64,000 bases of DNA, taken from positions 1-64,000 of the forward strand of contig JAPLKS010000005.1 of assembly GCA_026387915.1 (NCBI GenBank), given 5' to 3'. The position numbers and the translations under genes are program-made. A model generated the notes under the pieces. The model made no database searches and had not been told where the DNA came from. It saw only the letters and a program-made list of their open reading frames with translations. Shown here one piece after another: positions 7,886 to 16,866 of the stretch. Within the stretch, counting starts at the first letter, position 1. Every line of letters begins with the position of its first letter. This stretch comes from Gemmatimonadota bacterium. Its GTDB lineage: Bacteria; Gemmatimonadota; Gemmatimonadetes; Gemmatimonadales; Gemmatimonadaceae.

Positions 7886-10800
7886 CGCGCCGCGCGCGAT
7901 TCCTGAAGATTGGGTTCGCTACGGCGGCATGCGTGGTCGCGTTGGCTGTTGCGATTCCACTGTTCGTGGTACGCACCACGACCGGGCGTGATTGGCTGCG
8001 TCGCACGTTGGTCGCGCAGGTCAATGCATCGCTTCAGGGGCGTGGCACCCTGCGACTGGCCCATCTCGACGGTGGGTTCGGCAGTCCGGTGGTGGCCGAC
8101 TCGCTGACACTGCTCGATGCGAAGGGCGCGCTGGTGATGAAGGCGGCGCGCATTACGGTGGACGTGGATCTGTGGCGCGCTAACCTCGGAGATGCGCGCA
8201 TTCGCTGGCTGTTGATTGATCATCCCGAAGCGCGGCTGGTACAGGATCGTGAAGGGCGCTGGAATATTGACCGCATTTTCGCATCGGGGCGCCCGGCAAG
8301 CACGAGTCCGTCTGCGATGCGCGTGACGCTCGACAGCGCCGAAGTGCGCGACGGTCGAGTGGAACTGGTGCAGCCCGACAGCAGCACGACGCGTGACACG
8401 CACCGTGTGTTTAGCGGGCTCTCGGTAGCGCTTGGGAGCACGCGCATCATGGATCCTGCCGTCGCGGGAGGGGATGCGCTCCTCAAACGACTGGCCGTGG
8501 TTATTGACGCCCCGCCCGTGACGCTCCCACGCGTCGCTGGGCGCGTGCGCTGGTGGAAGGACTCCCTTGCGCTCGACCTCCCTGAGTTACGCCTTGGTGT
8601 TACGCACGGCCGAATGACCGGCCGGGTGTCGTGGGCGGGCAAAGGGGACGCCCGCATTGACCTGCAGGCCACGCTCGACACGGTCGCCGTGAAGGAACTC
8701 GCGTGGATTTCTGCGTTGCTCCCAAAATCCGGTACCGGGAGCACGGAGCTACGCGTGCGGAATGCTGCGGAACGAGGCGCGCTTTCCTACGAACTCACGA
8801 AGCTCGACCTTCGCGCGTCGCAGTCGCGCCTCACCGGCGCGCTCACCGCCGTGGTGGGACGCACCGTGAGCATTCGCGATCTCGCGCTCACCGCGCAGCC
8901 GATTGACGTGGCGCTGTTGCATGAGTTGTTTGGCGAGTCGATGCCCAAGAAGCCGTGGGACGGCTTTATGGAAGGGACCGTGCGTGCGCGCGGCGGGCCG
9001 CTGAGCGCGATGGTGTTCGACACGATCGCCCTCACCTGGCATGATCGGCACGCCAAGGGCGCGATGGCGCGCATGACCATCGGCGGCGTGGTGGATGCAT
9101 CGGGGCCACAGACGGTGCTCCACGATTTTACGGTGCGCTTTGCTGACATGGACACGCGCGTCGCCGGTGGGGTGACGCCCGCGGCGGACTCGCTACACGG
9201 GACGTTACGCGGCTCGTTGGTGCTCGAGGGACCGACGAACAATCTGCGTTTTCATGATCTCGTGGCGTGGCACACCGATGGCCTGCTGCAACCCTCGCGC
9301 GTGCGTGGTGCGGGACGTATTGCCTCGGACGTCACGACCCAGTGGCTCGAAGCCACGCTGAGCCTCGACACGATTGCGCCGGCAACGCTTCTCCGCGGAC
9401 GCACCGAGGTTCCGCTCCGTGGCGTGCTCATGGGTACGCTCGACGTACGCGCCACGGGCGACACGGTGCAGTTAGAGAGTGCGTTGCGCGCCGGCCAGGG
9501 GCGCGCACGATTCACCGGGCGCACCGTACTCGACAGCACGCAGTTGATCCTTACCGGCAGCGTGCAGCTCTCGAACGTAGATCCGCGCGTATTGTTCGCT
9601 CGGCGCGACATCCCCGCGCTTCGCCTCGACGGCTCCGCCGCTGTGAATGTGGACGGGCCTGCGACGATGCCCGATGCCCACATCCTGCTCCACCTCGACA
9701 CCACGAGCATCATTGGCGCCTCTCGCGTCCGCATGGGTACCGTGCGCGCTGGGTTCGATTCCACCGGTTTTCACGTGGACACCGCCGAGCTGCACGCTGC
9801 CGATTGGCGAGTGAGTGCACGCGGCCACCTCGCGAGACGCGGGGAGAGCGCGGACAGCATGACGCTGCGCCTCGAGTTTGCCGCCGCCGATTCCCTGCGC
9901 TCCCTCTTGCTCGACAGCCTTGGCCACGCGGTTATGGACTCGCTGCACGGCGCGCTCACGGCGGAGGGAGCGCTTGTGGGTTCGATGGAGCGCTTTCGCG
10001 TGCGCGGGACGATTGGCGTGCGTGACGCGCGGCGCGGAGAGATGGGTGTGCGCAACGTCATTGGGCGCGTATCGCTCGACCGACTCCCATCGAATGCCAC
10101 GGGCGGTATCTCTCTTCTCGCTGATGTTGTCACCGTTGGCAACTTTGCGACAAACGACGTCGGACTTACCGCGACCATTGACGACGGTCGCACCGCGGCG
10201 TTTGCGGCACATGCACGCTCCGGCGACACCCTCTCCCTGGCCGTGCGCGGCACCGGCGTCCGCGACGGCGACGACACCCGTTTCACGCTCGACTCGCTCA
10301 CGCTGGGGCTCGGTGACGGCCGCTGGGCGCTCGAGCGCGCGGTGCACGGCACGGTGACGCCATCGCTCTTTGCCTTGGACTCCGTAGCGCTTGCGAGCAC
10401 TGCGGGGGCTCATGTGCGCGGCACGTTGCGCCTTCCTGACGCCGGCGAGGTGGCAGGATCGCTGCAACTCGCGGGAGTGGGGCTCTCGGAACTCGCCTTC
10501 ACGGGTTTGATTGTGCCCGACTTAGCAGGCAGCGTGCGCGGATCGCTCCAACTCAGTGGCACGCGCGATGCGCCAAAAATGGAGTTGGTGGCGTCACTCG
10601 ATTCGATCTCCGTGAACGAGCACACCGCGCCGTCTATTCGCGCGACCGTGCGGTACGCCGATCGGATGGCGCGCGTGTCCGTCAACGCGAGCACCGCCGC
10701 ACACAATGCGCTCACGATTGACGGCACCGTGCCCGTCAATCTCTCCCTGCGCGCCGTGGACGACCGGCGCCCCAACGACCCATTTTCGCTACGCGTGCGT

Positions 10801-12201
10801 GCCGATTCACTGGCCCTCGCCGACTTTGAAGGGCTGGTGCCGCGCGCGAGTGGATTGGGCGGTGTGCTGCGAACCAACGTCGAACTGCGCGGCACCTGGA
10901 AGCAACTCAACGCCGTCGGGCCGCTCCGCATTGAGAACGGAGCCTTCGACCTCCCCCGTGTGGGGTTTGTTGCGCGCCGCCTCTCGCTCGACGCAGAGTT
11001 ACAGCCGGACAGCATCACCCTCCGCCGCCTGCAGTTTGCCGACGACGATGATGGCCGCAACACCATCACCGCCGAAGGGACGCTCGTGCGCCGCAATGAC
11101 CGGTGGATGGTGCGCGCCACGAGTACCGCGAGCAACTTCACCGTCGTGGACGATCCGCGCCTTGCCACTGCGGTCGCCAACTGGACGCTCTCACTCAGTG
11201 GACCGGTGCGCGAACCGACGCTCGGCGGCAACGTCTCACTCCCCCACGCGTTGTTTTTTATAGACAATCAGCGGCGCGCCCGCGTGGTGAACACTGCCGC
11301 CAGCGAAGACGCCGAGCTCGCCGTCGGCATGCCGATCATGTCAGGGTTGCGCGTGCAACTCGGCAATGACGTGCGGCTCAAGTCGCGCGAGGCGAACGTG
11401 CAACTGAGCGGCACGGTTGAGTTGGCTGGGCAGGCCAACAATCCGTACATCCTCGGTGAGATTGACGCGAGCCGCGGCACCTACCGACTCGACCTCTCGA
11501 TCCTCAAGCGTACCTTCCGCGTGGACAGCGGACTCGTGCGCATTGCCGGCACCAAGGACCAGCCGGCCGCGCTCAATATTTGGACGTCGTACCTCGTGCG
11601 CTCCAACGACGAAAACGACGCGCGCGATGTGCATATCACCGCGCATCTCTCGGGTCTCTCGTCGGCGCCGCGACTCGACCTCTCGAGCGACCTCGGCAAC
11701 GCCGTGGCGCAGAGCGAGATCATCAGCTATCTGGTGTTCGGCAGTCCGAGCTTCGCGCTCGACGGTCAGCAGAGCAACGCGGTTAAGACGGCAACGGCGG
11801 CACTCGTTCCCTCGCTCGGCGGTCTGCTCGAGGGCGTACTCGGCACGGTCTTCCCGTTCTTCAGCAGCCTGCAAGTGACAACGGTAGCCGGCAGTGGACC
11901 GCAAAACATTGTCACGAGCCCGCTCGATGGCTTGCTCAATAGTTTCGCGATCACCGGCGGCCGGCAGATTGGGACCGACGCATTCCTGAATCTTTCAGGC
12001 GGCGTCTGCCGCGGGAGTCGGCTCGCGTCTACGCAGAGCCCGTCGGGGTGGTTTGGCGTGGCCGCCGAATATCGGCCGCGCCTCGGACTCGGCGCGGCCG
12101 CCAGCATGGAGCCCGGCTCGAGCCCGTGCAGCGGCGTCGGGCGCTTCTCGCGAACGTATCAGGTGGGCTTTGATCTGTTCCGCGAGTTCCGCTGGAAGTA
12201 G
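7882..12201 (+). CDS. tamB: TamB-type translocation and assembly / lipid-transport protein
   Basis: 1439 residues. One N-terminal membrane anchor (KIGFATAACVVALAVAIP) is followed by a very long, repetitive beta-rich periplasmic region, as in AsmA/TamB bridge proteins. The C-terminal TamB (DUF490) domain shows ASRGTYRLDLSILKRTF, RIAGTKDQPAALN and SEIISYLVFGSP near residues 1190-1290. TamB spans the periplasm and partners with an Omp85 protein; the family is linked to barrel assembly and phospholipid transport. The TTG start at 7882 overlaps the stop of the Omp85 gene as TTGA, so the two are coupled. It ends 18 bases from convergent mscL. Confidence 0.92.
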   Translation: MTRRARFLKIGFATAACVVALAVAIPLFVVRTTTGRDWLRRTLVAQVNASLQGRGTLRLAHLDGGFGSPVVADSLTLLDAKGALVMKAARITVDVDLWRANLGDARIRWLLIDHPEARLVQDREGRWNIDRIFASGRPASTSPSAMRVTLDSAEVRDGRVELVQPDSSTTRDTHRVFSGLSVALGSTRIMDPAVAGGDALLKRLAVVIDAPPVTLPRVAGRVRWWKDSLALDLPELRLGVTHGRMTGRVSWAGKGDARIDLQATLDTVAVKELAWISALLPKSGTGSTELRVRNAAERGALSYELTKLDLRASQSRLTGALTAVVGRTVSIRDLALTAQPIDVALLHELFGESMPKKPWDGFMEGTVRARGGPLSAMVFDTIALTWHDRHAKGAMARMTIGGVVDASGPQTVLHDFTVRFADMDTRVAGGVTPAADSLHGTLRGSLVLEGPTNNLRFHDLVAWHTDGLLQPSRVRGAGRIASDVTTQWLEATLSLDTIAPATLLRGRTEVPLRGVLMGTLDVRATGDTVQLESALRAGQGRARFTGRTVLDSTQLILTGSVQLSNVDPRVLFARRDIPALRLDGSAAVNVDGPATMPDAHILLHLDTTSIIGASRVRMGTVRAGFDSTGFHVDTAELHAADWRVSARGHLARRGESADSMTLRLEFAAADSLRSLLLDSLGHAVMDSLHGALTAEGALVGSMERFRVRGTIGVRDARRGEMGVRNVIGRVSLDRLPSNATGGISLLADVVTVGNFATNDVGLTATIDDGRTAAFAAHARSGDTLSLAVRGTGVRDGDDTRFTLDSLTLGLGDGRWALERAVHGTVTPSLFALDSVALASTAGAHVRGTLRLPDAGEVAGSLQLAGVGLSELAFTGLIVPDLAGSVRGSLQLSGTRDAPKMELVASLDSISVNEHTAPSIRATVRYADRMARVSVNASTAAHNALTIDGTVPVNLSLRAVDDRRPNDPFSLRVRADSLALADFEGLVPRASGLGGVLRTNVELRGTWKQLNAVGPLRIENGAFDLPRVGFVARRLSLDAELQPDSITLRRLQFADDDDGRNTITAEGTLVRRNDRWMVRATSTASNFTVVDDPRLATAVANWTLSLSGPVREPTLGGNVSLPHALFFIDNQRRARVVNTAASEDAELAVGMPIMSGLRVQLGNDVRLKSREANVQLSGTVELAGQANNPYILGEIDASRGTYRLDLSILKRTFRVDSGLVRIAGTKDQPAALNIWTSYLVRSNDENDARDVHITAHLSGLSSAPRLDLSSDLGNAVAQSEIISYLVFGSPSFALDGQQSNAVKTATAALVPSLGGLLEGVLGTVFPFFSSLQVTTVAGSGPQNIVTSPLDGLLNSFAITGGRQIGTDAFLNLSGGVCRGSRLASTQSPSGWFGVAAEYRPRLGLGAAASMEPGSSPCSGVGRFSRTYQVGFDLFREFRWK

Positions 12202-12226
12202 CGGGCGCCTCGACGTCCGCTACTTC
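12195..12226. terminator. Shared bidirectional hairpin containing both stop codons of tamB and mscL
   Basis: A perfect 10-bp stem (GAAGTAGCGG and its complement) with a 12-base loop spans the gap between convergent genes. Each arm contains the TAG stop of one gene, so both genes end in the same ten bases. T-rich bases follow on the plus strand only weakly. Confidence 0.6.
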
Positions 12227-12525
12227 TTGGCGACCTGCTCTTCGCGCAGCAGGAACTTGGCGATCGCCCACACGAGGAAGGCGACGATCAGAAAGTCCAC
12301 GGTCGCGCCGAGCACTTTGCCCATTTCGAACTTGATGCCAACCAGCTCTGGCTTCCACTCGCGCCAGTCACCGCCGGCCGCTGAGCTCGCGCGCCCGACG
12401 ATTGGCATCAGCACGCCGCTCACCACGGCGGTGACGAGATCGTTGAGTTTTCCACCGATGATCACGGCAATCGCGAGACCGACCACGCCGTAGTGCTTGA
12501 GAAAACTCGTGAATTCCTTGAGCAT
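12220..12525 (-). CDS. mscL: Large-conductance mechanosensitive channel MscL
   Basis: 101 residues from the ATG at 12525, giving MLKEFTSFLKHYGVVGLAIA; a longer frame reaching 12594 adds a non-conserved leader. MscL is a pentameric inner-membrane channel that opens under high membrane tension to release solutes during osmotic downshock. TM1 with GLAIAVIIGGKLNDLV, followed by the conserved VLMP, and TM2 (GATVDFLIVAFLVWAIAKFLL) are present, plus a charged C-terminal end. It is somewhat shorter than the E. coli protein, as in many relatives. Confidence 0.88.
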   Translation of the reverse strand: MLKEFTSFLKHYGVVGLAIAVIIGGKLNDLVTAVVSGVLMPIVGRASSAAGGDWREWKPELVGIKFEMGKVLGATVDFLIVAFLVWAIAKFLLREEQVAKK

Positions 12526-12709
12526 CGTGTCCGCCTGTTTTCGAGTGTAGGGGAAGCGCAGACATAGCATCGCGAGCGGACGTTGCTGGAGCAAGGGGGG
12601 TGAACGCGCCTAGAGCGGCCAAGGCGCGCGGCTTCACCGGGTGGACCGTTAGTGGACAGGCATAGGACGCGCTGTTGTGGAGCGGCCCGTGGTAGCGTAG
12701 GTTCGCGGT

Positions 12710-13285
12710 ATGGCGTCGCTCATTGCACTCGCGCAGTCACTCGGTCTCGCCTATGCGGGCGGCATCAGTCTGTACGCGACGATCGCGCTGCTCGGCATCT
12801 TTGAGCGCTGGGGGTGGATTGCCGCAGTGGATGGCCCTCTGGCGGCGGCACGGTCGCCGTGGGTGATTGGCGTGGCGTTCACGCTTACCGTGGTGGAGTT
12901 CGGGGCGACGTTGGTCCCTGGGATCGCGTCGGCGTGGGAGGCGGTGCACAGTCTCATTCGTCCGCCCGCCGCTGCGGCACTCGCGGTGTTGCTCGCCTGG
13001 CACGGGGACGCCACGCTCGTGCTCACCGCAGGGTTGCTTGGCGGTGCCGTTGGTCTGGCAACGCACGCCACCAAGCTTGGCGTGCGCGTGGCGATCGATA
13101 CATCACCCGAGCCGGTCACGAATTTTGGTGCGTCGGTCGCCGAACTCGGGATGGTGGCGGGGATTGTGCTTTTTCTCTGGACGCATCCGTTTCTCACCTT
13201 CGCGGTGGCCGTCGCGCTGATGGTCGCGCTTCTGTTCGCGGTGCGATCGGTGTGGCGAACGATCCGGCGCGCGCTGACGGCCTGA
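12710..13285 (+). CDS. DUF4126 membrane protein
   Basis: 191 residues with about five hydrophobic helices (LIALAQSLGLAYAGGIS, WVIGVAFTLTVVEFGATLVP, LTAGLLGGAVGLATHATK, LGMVAGIVLFLW, FAVAVALMVALLFAV). The pattern, including the ATHATK loop and NFGASVAE segment, matches DUF4126, a family of unknown function in the inner membrane. It stands alone on the plus strand and ends 12 bases from the convergent VOC gene. Confidence 0.75.
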   Translation: MASLIALAQSLGLAYAGGISLYATIALLGIFERWGWIAAVDGPLAAARSPWVIGVAFTLTVVEFGATLVPGIASAWEAVHSLIRPPAAAALAVLLAWHGDATLVLTAGLLGGAVGLATHATKLGVRVAIDTSPEPVTNFGASVAELGMVAGIVLFLWTHPFLTFAVAVALMVALLFAVRSVWRTIRRALTA

Positions 13286-13297
13286 GCCGCGCCGCCG

Positions 13298-13669
13298 TTA
13301 GGAGCCGAGTCCGAAGACTTCGACGAAGGTGATTTCGTTTCCGTCGGGGTCCATCACAGAAAACTCGGTAGTGCCCCACGGCTTCGCGGTCACATCGTGA
13401 TCTGGTGTGATGAGCGACCGTTCGCGGTAGGCGCTGTAGAGATTCCGAATTTCCGTGACTTCGATGCGGCAAATCGCTGGGATGAGCGCGTCGGGCGACT
13501 CGGGGGTAAAGAAATGCACTTCGATCGCATCCCGGCGCACCCCGCCGTAGGAGCCCGCGTTGAAACCGAACTTGAAGTCCAGCGTATCCACGTAGAAATC
13601 GATGGCGGCCCGCACGTTGGCGACGGGAAGCATCGGGATACCGCGGGCGAAGTAGGAGGCAACGGACAT
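13298..13669 (-). CDS. VOC (glyoxalase/bleomycin-resistance fold) protein
   Basis: 123 residues from the ATG at 13669. One vicinal-oxygen-chelate module pair is visible: ARGIPMLPVANVRAAIDFYV at the start, VHFFTPESP in the middle, and FSVMDPDGNEITFVEVFG at the end, where Glu is the usual metal ligand. Substrate cannot be deduced; bleomycin-binding relatives, dioxygenases and isomerases share the fold. It follows the GNAT gene by 11 bases and is probably cotranscribed with it. Confidence 0.8.
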   Translation of the reverse strand: MSVASYFARGIPMLPVANVRAAIDFYVDTLDFKFGFNAGSYGGVRRDAIEVHFFTPESPDALIPAICRIEVTEIRNLYSAYRERSLITPDHDVTAKPWGTTEFSVMDPDGNEITFVEVFGLGS

Positions 13670-13680
13670 AGCGGGACCGA

Positions 13681-14130
13681 TTAGCGGGATGCGCGGAGTG
13701 ACTTGGTAAGAAAGTACTGTCGGGACCCCGGCGGGAAGCCCTCGAGGGTGCCAAAGACGCGGTACCCGAGCTTCTCGTAGAAGGGGCGCGCCTGATCCCC
13801 GAAGGTGTCGAGGGAGGCGTCGGTGGCGCCGTGCTCGATGGCAAAGGCCTCGGCGGCGGCCATGAGGCAGCGTCCTGCCCCGCTCCCCCGGAGCGGCTCG
13901 CTCACCCACAACTTGGCCACGTACAGCCATTTCCACTTTACATGCCCCGACAGCCCAGCCACGACGGCCCCCGAGCCGTCTCGAAGAAAGACGTGCACCG
14001 GCTGCTCGTCCGGCTCCCCAACTTGAGAGACATTGTAGGCTCTTAGTCCGGTGAAAACCGCCTGAATATCCGCTGCGGAGGCCGATGGCTCTACCGAGAG
14101 GGTGGGCTCCTGTGGCTGGCTGGGTGACAT
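13681..14130 (-). CDS. GNAT-family N-acetyltransferase
   Basis: 149 residues from the ATG at 14130. The acetyl-CoA binding motif A is clear: LYVAKLWVSEPLRGSGAGRC, with the R-G-x-G-x-G pattern reading RGSGAG. It continues with LMAAAEAFAIEHGATDASLD and FYEKLGYRVFGTLEGF (motif B). The N-terminal half is shorter and variable, as usual. Target amine unknown. It leads a probable two-gene unit with the VOC gene. Confidence 0.82.
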   Translation of the reverse strand: MSPSQPQEPTLSVEPSASAADIQAVFTGLRAYNVSQVGEPDEQPVHVFLRDGSGAVVAGLSGHVKWKWLYVAKLWVSEPLRGSGAGRCLMAAAEAFAIEHGATDASLDTFGDQARPFYEKLGYRVFGTLEGFPPGSRQYFLTKSLRASR

Positions 14131-14211
14131 ATCTACAAAGTTCGCCTTTCGCTCCGCCGTGGCAAGCGGCAATTTCTTAGGGATCCAACCCCCGACCTCT
14201 ACGGAGCATCG

Positions 14212-14991
14212 ATGTTTTCGAGCCGCTACCGCCTCACGCCCCTCGCCCTGCTGATGTCCTTGGCCCTGTCCGCTGCGGGCGCGCAAGCCGCCGCCAAGCC
14301 CGCCGCCAAGCCCGCCGGCAAGCCCGCTGGCAAGCCCGCTGGCCAGCGTGCGCCAGGAGCCAAGGCGGCGGCCCAAAGTGAATGGAAGTCGCTGTTTAAC
14401 GGGACCAGCACCGACGCCTGGCGCGGCTTCAAGATGGACAAGCTTCCTGAAGGGTGGAGCATTGCCGACGGCACGCTCACCAAGAGCAAACCCGTGGAAG
14501 ACATCATCAGCAAAGAGGAGTTCGGCAACTTCGAACTCGAGTTCGAATGGAAGCTTGGCAAGGGTGGCAACAGCGGCGCCTTCTACCGAGCCACCGAAGA
14601 AGAAACCAAGGTGTATTGGAGCGCCACCGAGTACCAGCTGCTCGATGACGCCGGACATCCAGACGGCAAGAACGCCCTGACGTCGGCAGCGTCGAACTAC
14701 GGGCTGTATGCACCGCCGCGCGGCGTGGTGAAAGCCGCGGACGAATGGAACAGCACGCGCATCGTGGTGCGCGGCACGCACGCCGAACACTGGCTCAATG
14801 GGCAGAAGGTGGTTGAATACGACTACGGGAGCCCCGATTGGACCGCCAAGGTGAAGGCGAGCAAGTTCAACGAGCACCCGATCTATGGCAAAGCCACCAA
14901 GGGCCACGTCGCGTTTCAGGGCGATCACACCGGCGTGCTCGCGCTACGCAACATTCGCATTCGTGAACTCACACTGAAGGAGCCCAAATGA
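14212..14991 (+). CDS. Exported DUF1080 protein (3-keto-disaccharide hydrolase family)
   Basis: 259 residues. The Sec signal peptide ([18 protein letters not shown]) is followed by a low-complexity Lys-Pro-Ala/Gly linker (residues 25-50) and one DUF1080 domain: [58 protein letters not shown]1080 (PF06439) has been shown in gut bacteria to hydrolyse 3-keto-glycosides. The protein is probably periplasmic or surface-exposed. GGAG lies seven bases ahead of the ATG. Its stop overlaps the MFS transporter start (ATGA), so hydrolysis and uptake are likely linked. The enzyme activity is inferred from the family. Confidence 0.85.
   Translation: MFSSRYRLTPLALLMSLALSAAGAQAAAKPAAKPAGKPAGKPAGQRAPGAKAAAQSEWKSLFNGTSTDAWRGFKMDKLPEGWSIADGTLTKSKPVEDIISKEEFGNFELEFEWKLGKGGNSGAFYRATEEETKVYWSATEYQLLDDAGHPDGKNALTSAASNYGLYAPPRGVVKAADEWNSTRIVVRGTHAEHWLNGQKVVEYDYGSPDWTAKVKASKFNEHPIYGKATKGHVAFQGDHTGVLALRNIRIRELTLKEPK
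14296..14343. repeat. Four 12-bp tandem repeats encoding Lys-Pro-Ala-Ala/Gly
   Basis: The unit AAGCCCGCCGGC occurs four times with third-base and one Ala/Gly change. It makes the flexible linker between the signal peptide and the DUF1080 domain. Confidence 0.9.
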
Positions 14992-16199
14992 ACACGGTCA
15001 AGGCGAAGCTCTCGGTGATGATGTTCCTCCAGTATTTCGTGTGGGGGAGTTGGTTCGTCACGATGGGAACGTACCTCGGGCAGACGCGTCATTTTGCCGA
15101 CACGCAGATTGGCGACGCCTACGGCGCGATGGCGATCGCCGCCATTGTGTCACCGTTCTTCATGGGGATCATCGCCGACCGGTTCTTTGCGAGCGAGAAG
15201 TTGCTGGCCTTTTTGCACGTGGTGGGTGGGCTGATCATGTGGTTCGTGAGTCGGCAGACGCAGTGGGCGAATTTCTATCCCCTGCTCATCATGTACGCGC
15301 TCTGCTACATGCCGACGCTCTCGCTCACTAACTCGATCTCGTTTCACCAGATCAAAGATCCGGCGAAAGACTTTCCGCTCATTCGCGTACTGGGCACCAT
15401 CGGATGGATTGTTGCCGGCATCACTGTGGGCAAAGTGCTGCACGCCGACGCCCTCGCGTTGCCGATGCAACTCGCGGCGGGCGCTTCCGTGGTGCTTGGG
15501 TTGTTTTCGCTGACACTCCCCAACACGCCCCCCAAGGCGGCGGGTGCTCCGTTCAGTGTGCGTGACGCCCTCGGGCTCGACGCGCTCCAGCTGCTCAAGA
15601 GCCGCGACTTTCTGATCTTTGTGCTCGGCTCGTTTCTGCTCTGCGTGCCACTCCAGTTCTATTACACGTTTGCCAATCCCTTCCTGAATGAAATCAAGGC
15701 GCCGGAGCCGGCGTTCATTCAGACGTTTGGGCAGATGTCGGAGATTGGCTTCATGTTGCTGCTGCCGTTCTTCCTGCGGCGGTTTGGCATCAAGACCATC
15801 ATGCTCGTGGGAATGGCGGCGTGGGGCGCGCGATACTTCGCCTTTGGCAACGGGAATGCCACCACGGGGATGTGGCTCATCTATGCCGGCATTCTGCTGC
15901 ACGGCGTGTGCTACGACTTCTTCTTTGTGGCCGGGCAGATCTACACCGACGAAACGGCGGGCGCCAAAGTGCGCGGTGCGGCACAAGGTTTCATTAACCT
16001 TGTCACCAATGGTCTCGGCTATTTCGTAGGCGCTGCAATTAGCGGGCGCGTCGTGAATGCCTACGCCACAAACAATGGCACGATGACCGTCCACGACTGG
16101 ACCAAGATCTGGCCGGTGCCGGCGTATATGGCGTTGGTGGTCTGTCTGATCTTCCTCGTGCTGTTCCGTCCCAAGGCTACCGCACCGGCGAGCAGCTGA
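14988..16199 (+). CDS. MFS transporter, nucleoside:H+ symporter (NupG/XapB) type
   Basis: 403 residues with about 12 membrane helices. The N-terminus [20 protein letters not shown], with [19 protein letters not shown] and LRVH-like turn replaced by [13 protein letters not shown], matches the nucleoside-permease branch of the MFS. Bacterial members near DUF1080, Gfo/Idh and isomerase genes are often proposed to carry sugars instead of nucleosides. It overlaps the DUF1080 stop by 4 bases and the cutC start by 3 bases (TGATG), so all three are one operon. Substrate is not decided by the sequence. Confidence 0.85.
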   Translation: MNTVKAKLSVMMFLQYFVWGSWFVTMGTYLGQTRHFADTQIGDAYGAMAIAAIVSPFFMGIIADRFFASEKLLAFLHVVGGLIMWFVSRQTQWANFYPLLIMYALCYMPTLSLTNSISFHQIKDPAKDFPLIRVLGTIGWIVAGITVGKVLHADALALPMQLAAGASVVLGLFSLTLPNTPPKAAGAPFSVRDALGLDALQLLKSRDFLIFVLGSFLLCVPLQFYYTFANPFLNEIKAPEPAFIQTFGQMSEIGFMLLLPFFLRRFGIKTIMLVGMAAWGARYFAFGNGNATTGMWLIYAGILLHGVCYDFFFVAGQIYTDETAGAKVRGAAQGFINLVTNGLGYFVGAAISGRVVNAYATNNGTMTVHDWTKIWPVPAYMALVVCLIFLVLFRPKATAPASS

Positions 16200-16840
16200 T
16201 GGCGATTCTCGTCGAAGCCGCCGTTGACACCTTTGCCGATGCGCTCGCGGCGCAGGGCGAGGGGTGCCACCGCATCGAACTGTGCGGACCACTCCATGAC
16301 GGGGGCACGACGCCGAGCGCTGGGTTGATTGCGCGGTGCTCAGACCGCTTGCTGGTGAGTGTGCATGTGCTGGTGCGGCCGCGCACTGGGAATTTTGTGT
16401 ATACCGACGACGAAATCGCGGTGATGGCACGCGACATCGTGGTCGCGAAAGAATTCGGCGTCGACGGCGTCGTGATCGGTGCGCTGACGCCCGAAGGTGA
16501 CGTGGACTCCGAGCGGCTCGCGGAGCTGATAGCCGTGGCCAGCCCGATGCGCGTGGGTTTTCACCGCGCGTTCGACCAGGTGCGCGATCAGGACGAAGCG
16601 CTCGAACTGCTCGTCGCGCTACAGGTGGACCACATTCTGACGAGTGGCAAGGGCGCGACAGCGGCTGAGGGCGCAGCGCGCCTCAAGTCGCTCGTGGAGC
16701 GCGCTGGAGACCGCATCTGTGTGATGGCGGGCGGTTCCATCACACCGGCCAATGCACCGGCTCTGGTGAAGGAGACCGGCGTAAAGATTGTGCACGGGCG
16801 GACGTTTCGCGGACTCCCGCAGTCGCTGGGTAACGCGTAG
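16199..16840 (+). CDS. cutC: CutC family protein
   Basis: 213 residues, a TIM-barrel protein of the CutC family. Conserved segments: ILVEAAVDTFADAL, CHRIELCGPLHDGGTTPS, HVLVRPRTGNFVY, VDGVVIGALTPEGDVD, MRVGFHRAFDQV and HILTSGKGATAAEG. CutC was first tied to copper tolerance in E. coli, but that role is disputed and the reaction is unknown. Here it is the third gene of an operon with DUF1080 and an MFS transporter, which is more consistent with a role in sugar metabolism than with copper; this is inference. Confidence 0.9.
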   Translation: MAILVEAAVDTFADALAAQGEGCHRIELCGPLHDGGTTPSAGLIARCSDRLLVSVHVLVRPRTGNFVYTDDEIAVMARDIVVAKEFGVDGVVIGALTPEGDVDSERLAELIAVASPMRVGFHRAFDQVRDQDEALELLVALQVDHILTSGKGATAAEGAARLKSLVERAGDRICVMAGGSITPANAPALVKETGVKIVHGRTFRGLPQSLGNA

Positions 16841-16866
16841 TCACTCTCTCACGCCCGGGCTCACCG

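Noticed and set aside
15150-16430. 426-residue minus-strand ORF
   Set aside because: Antisense to the MFS and cutC genes, His/Arg/Gln rich and without motifs.
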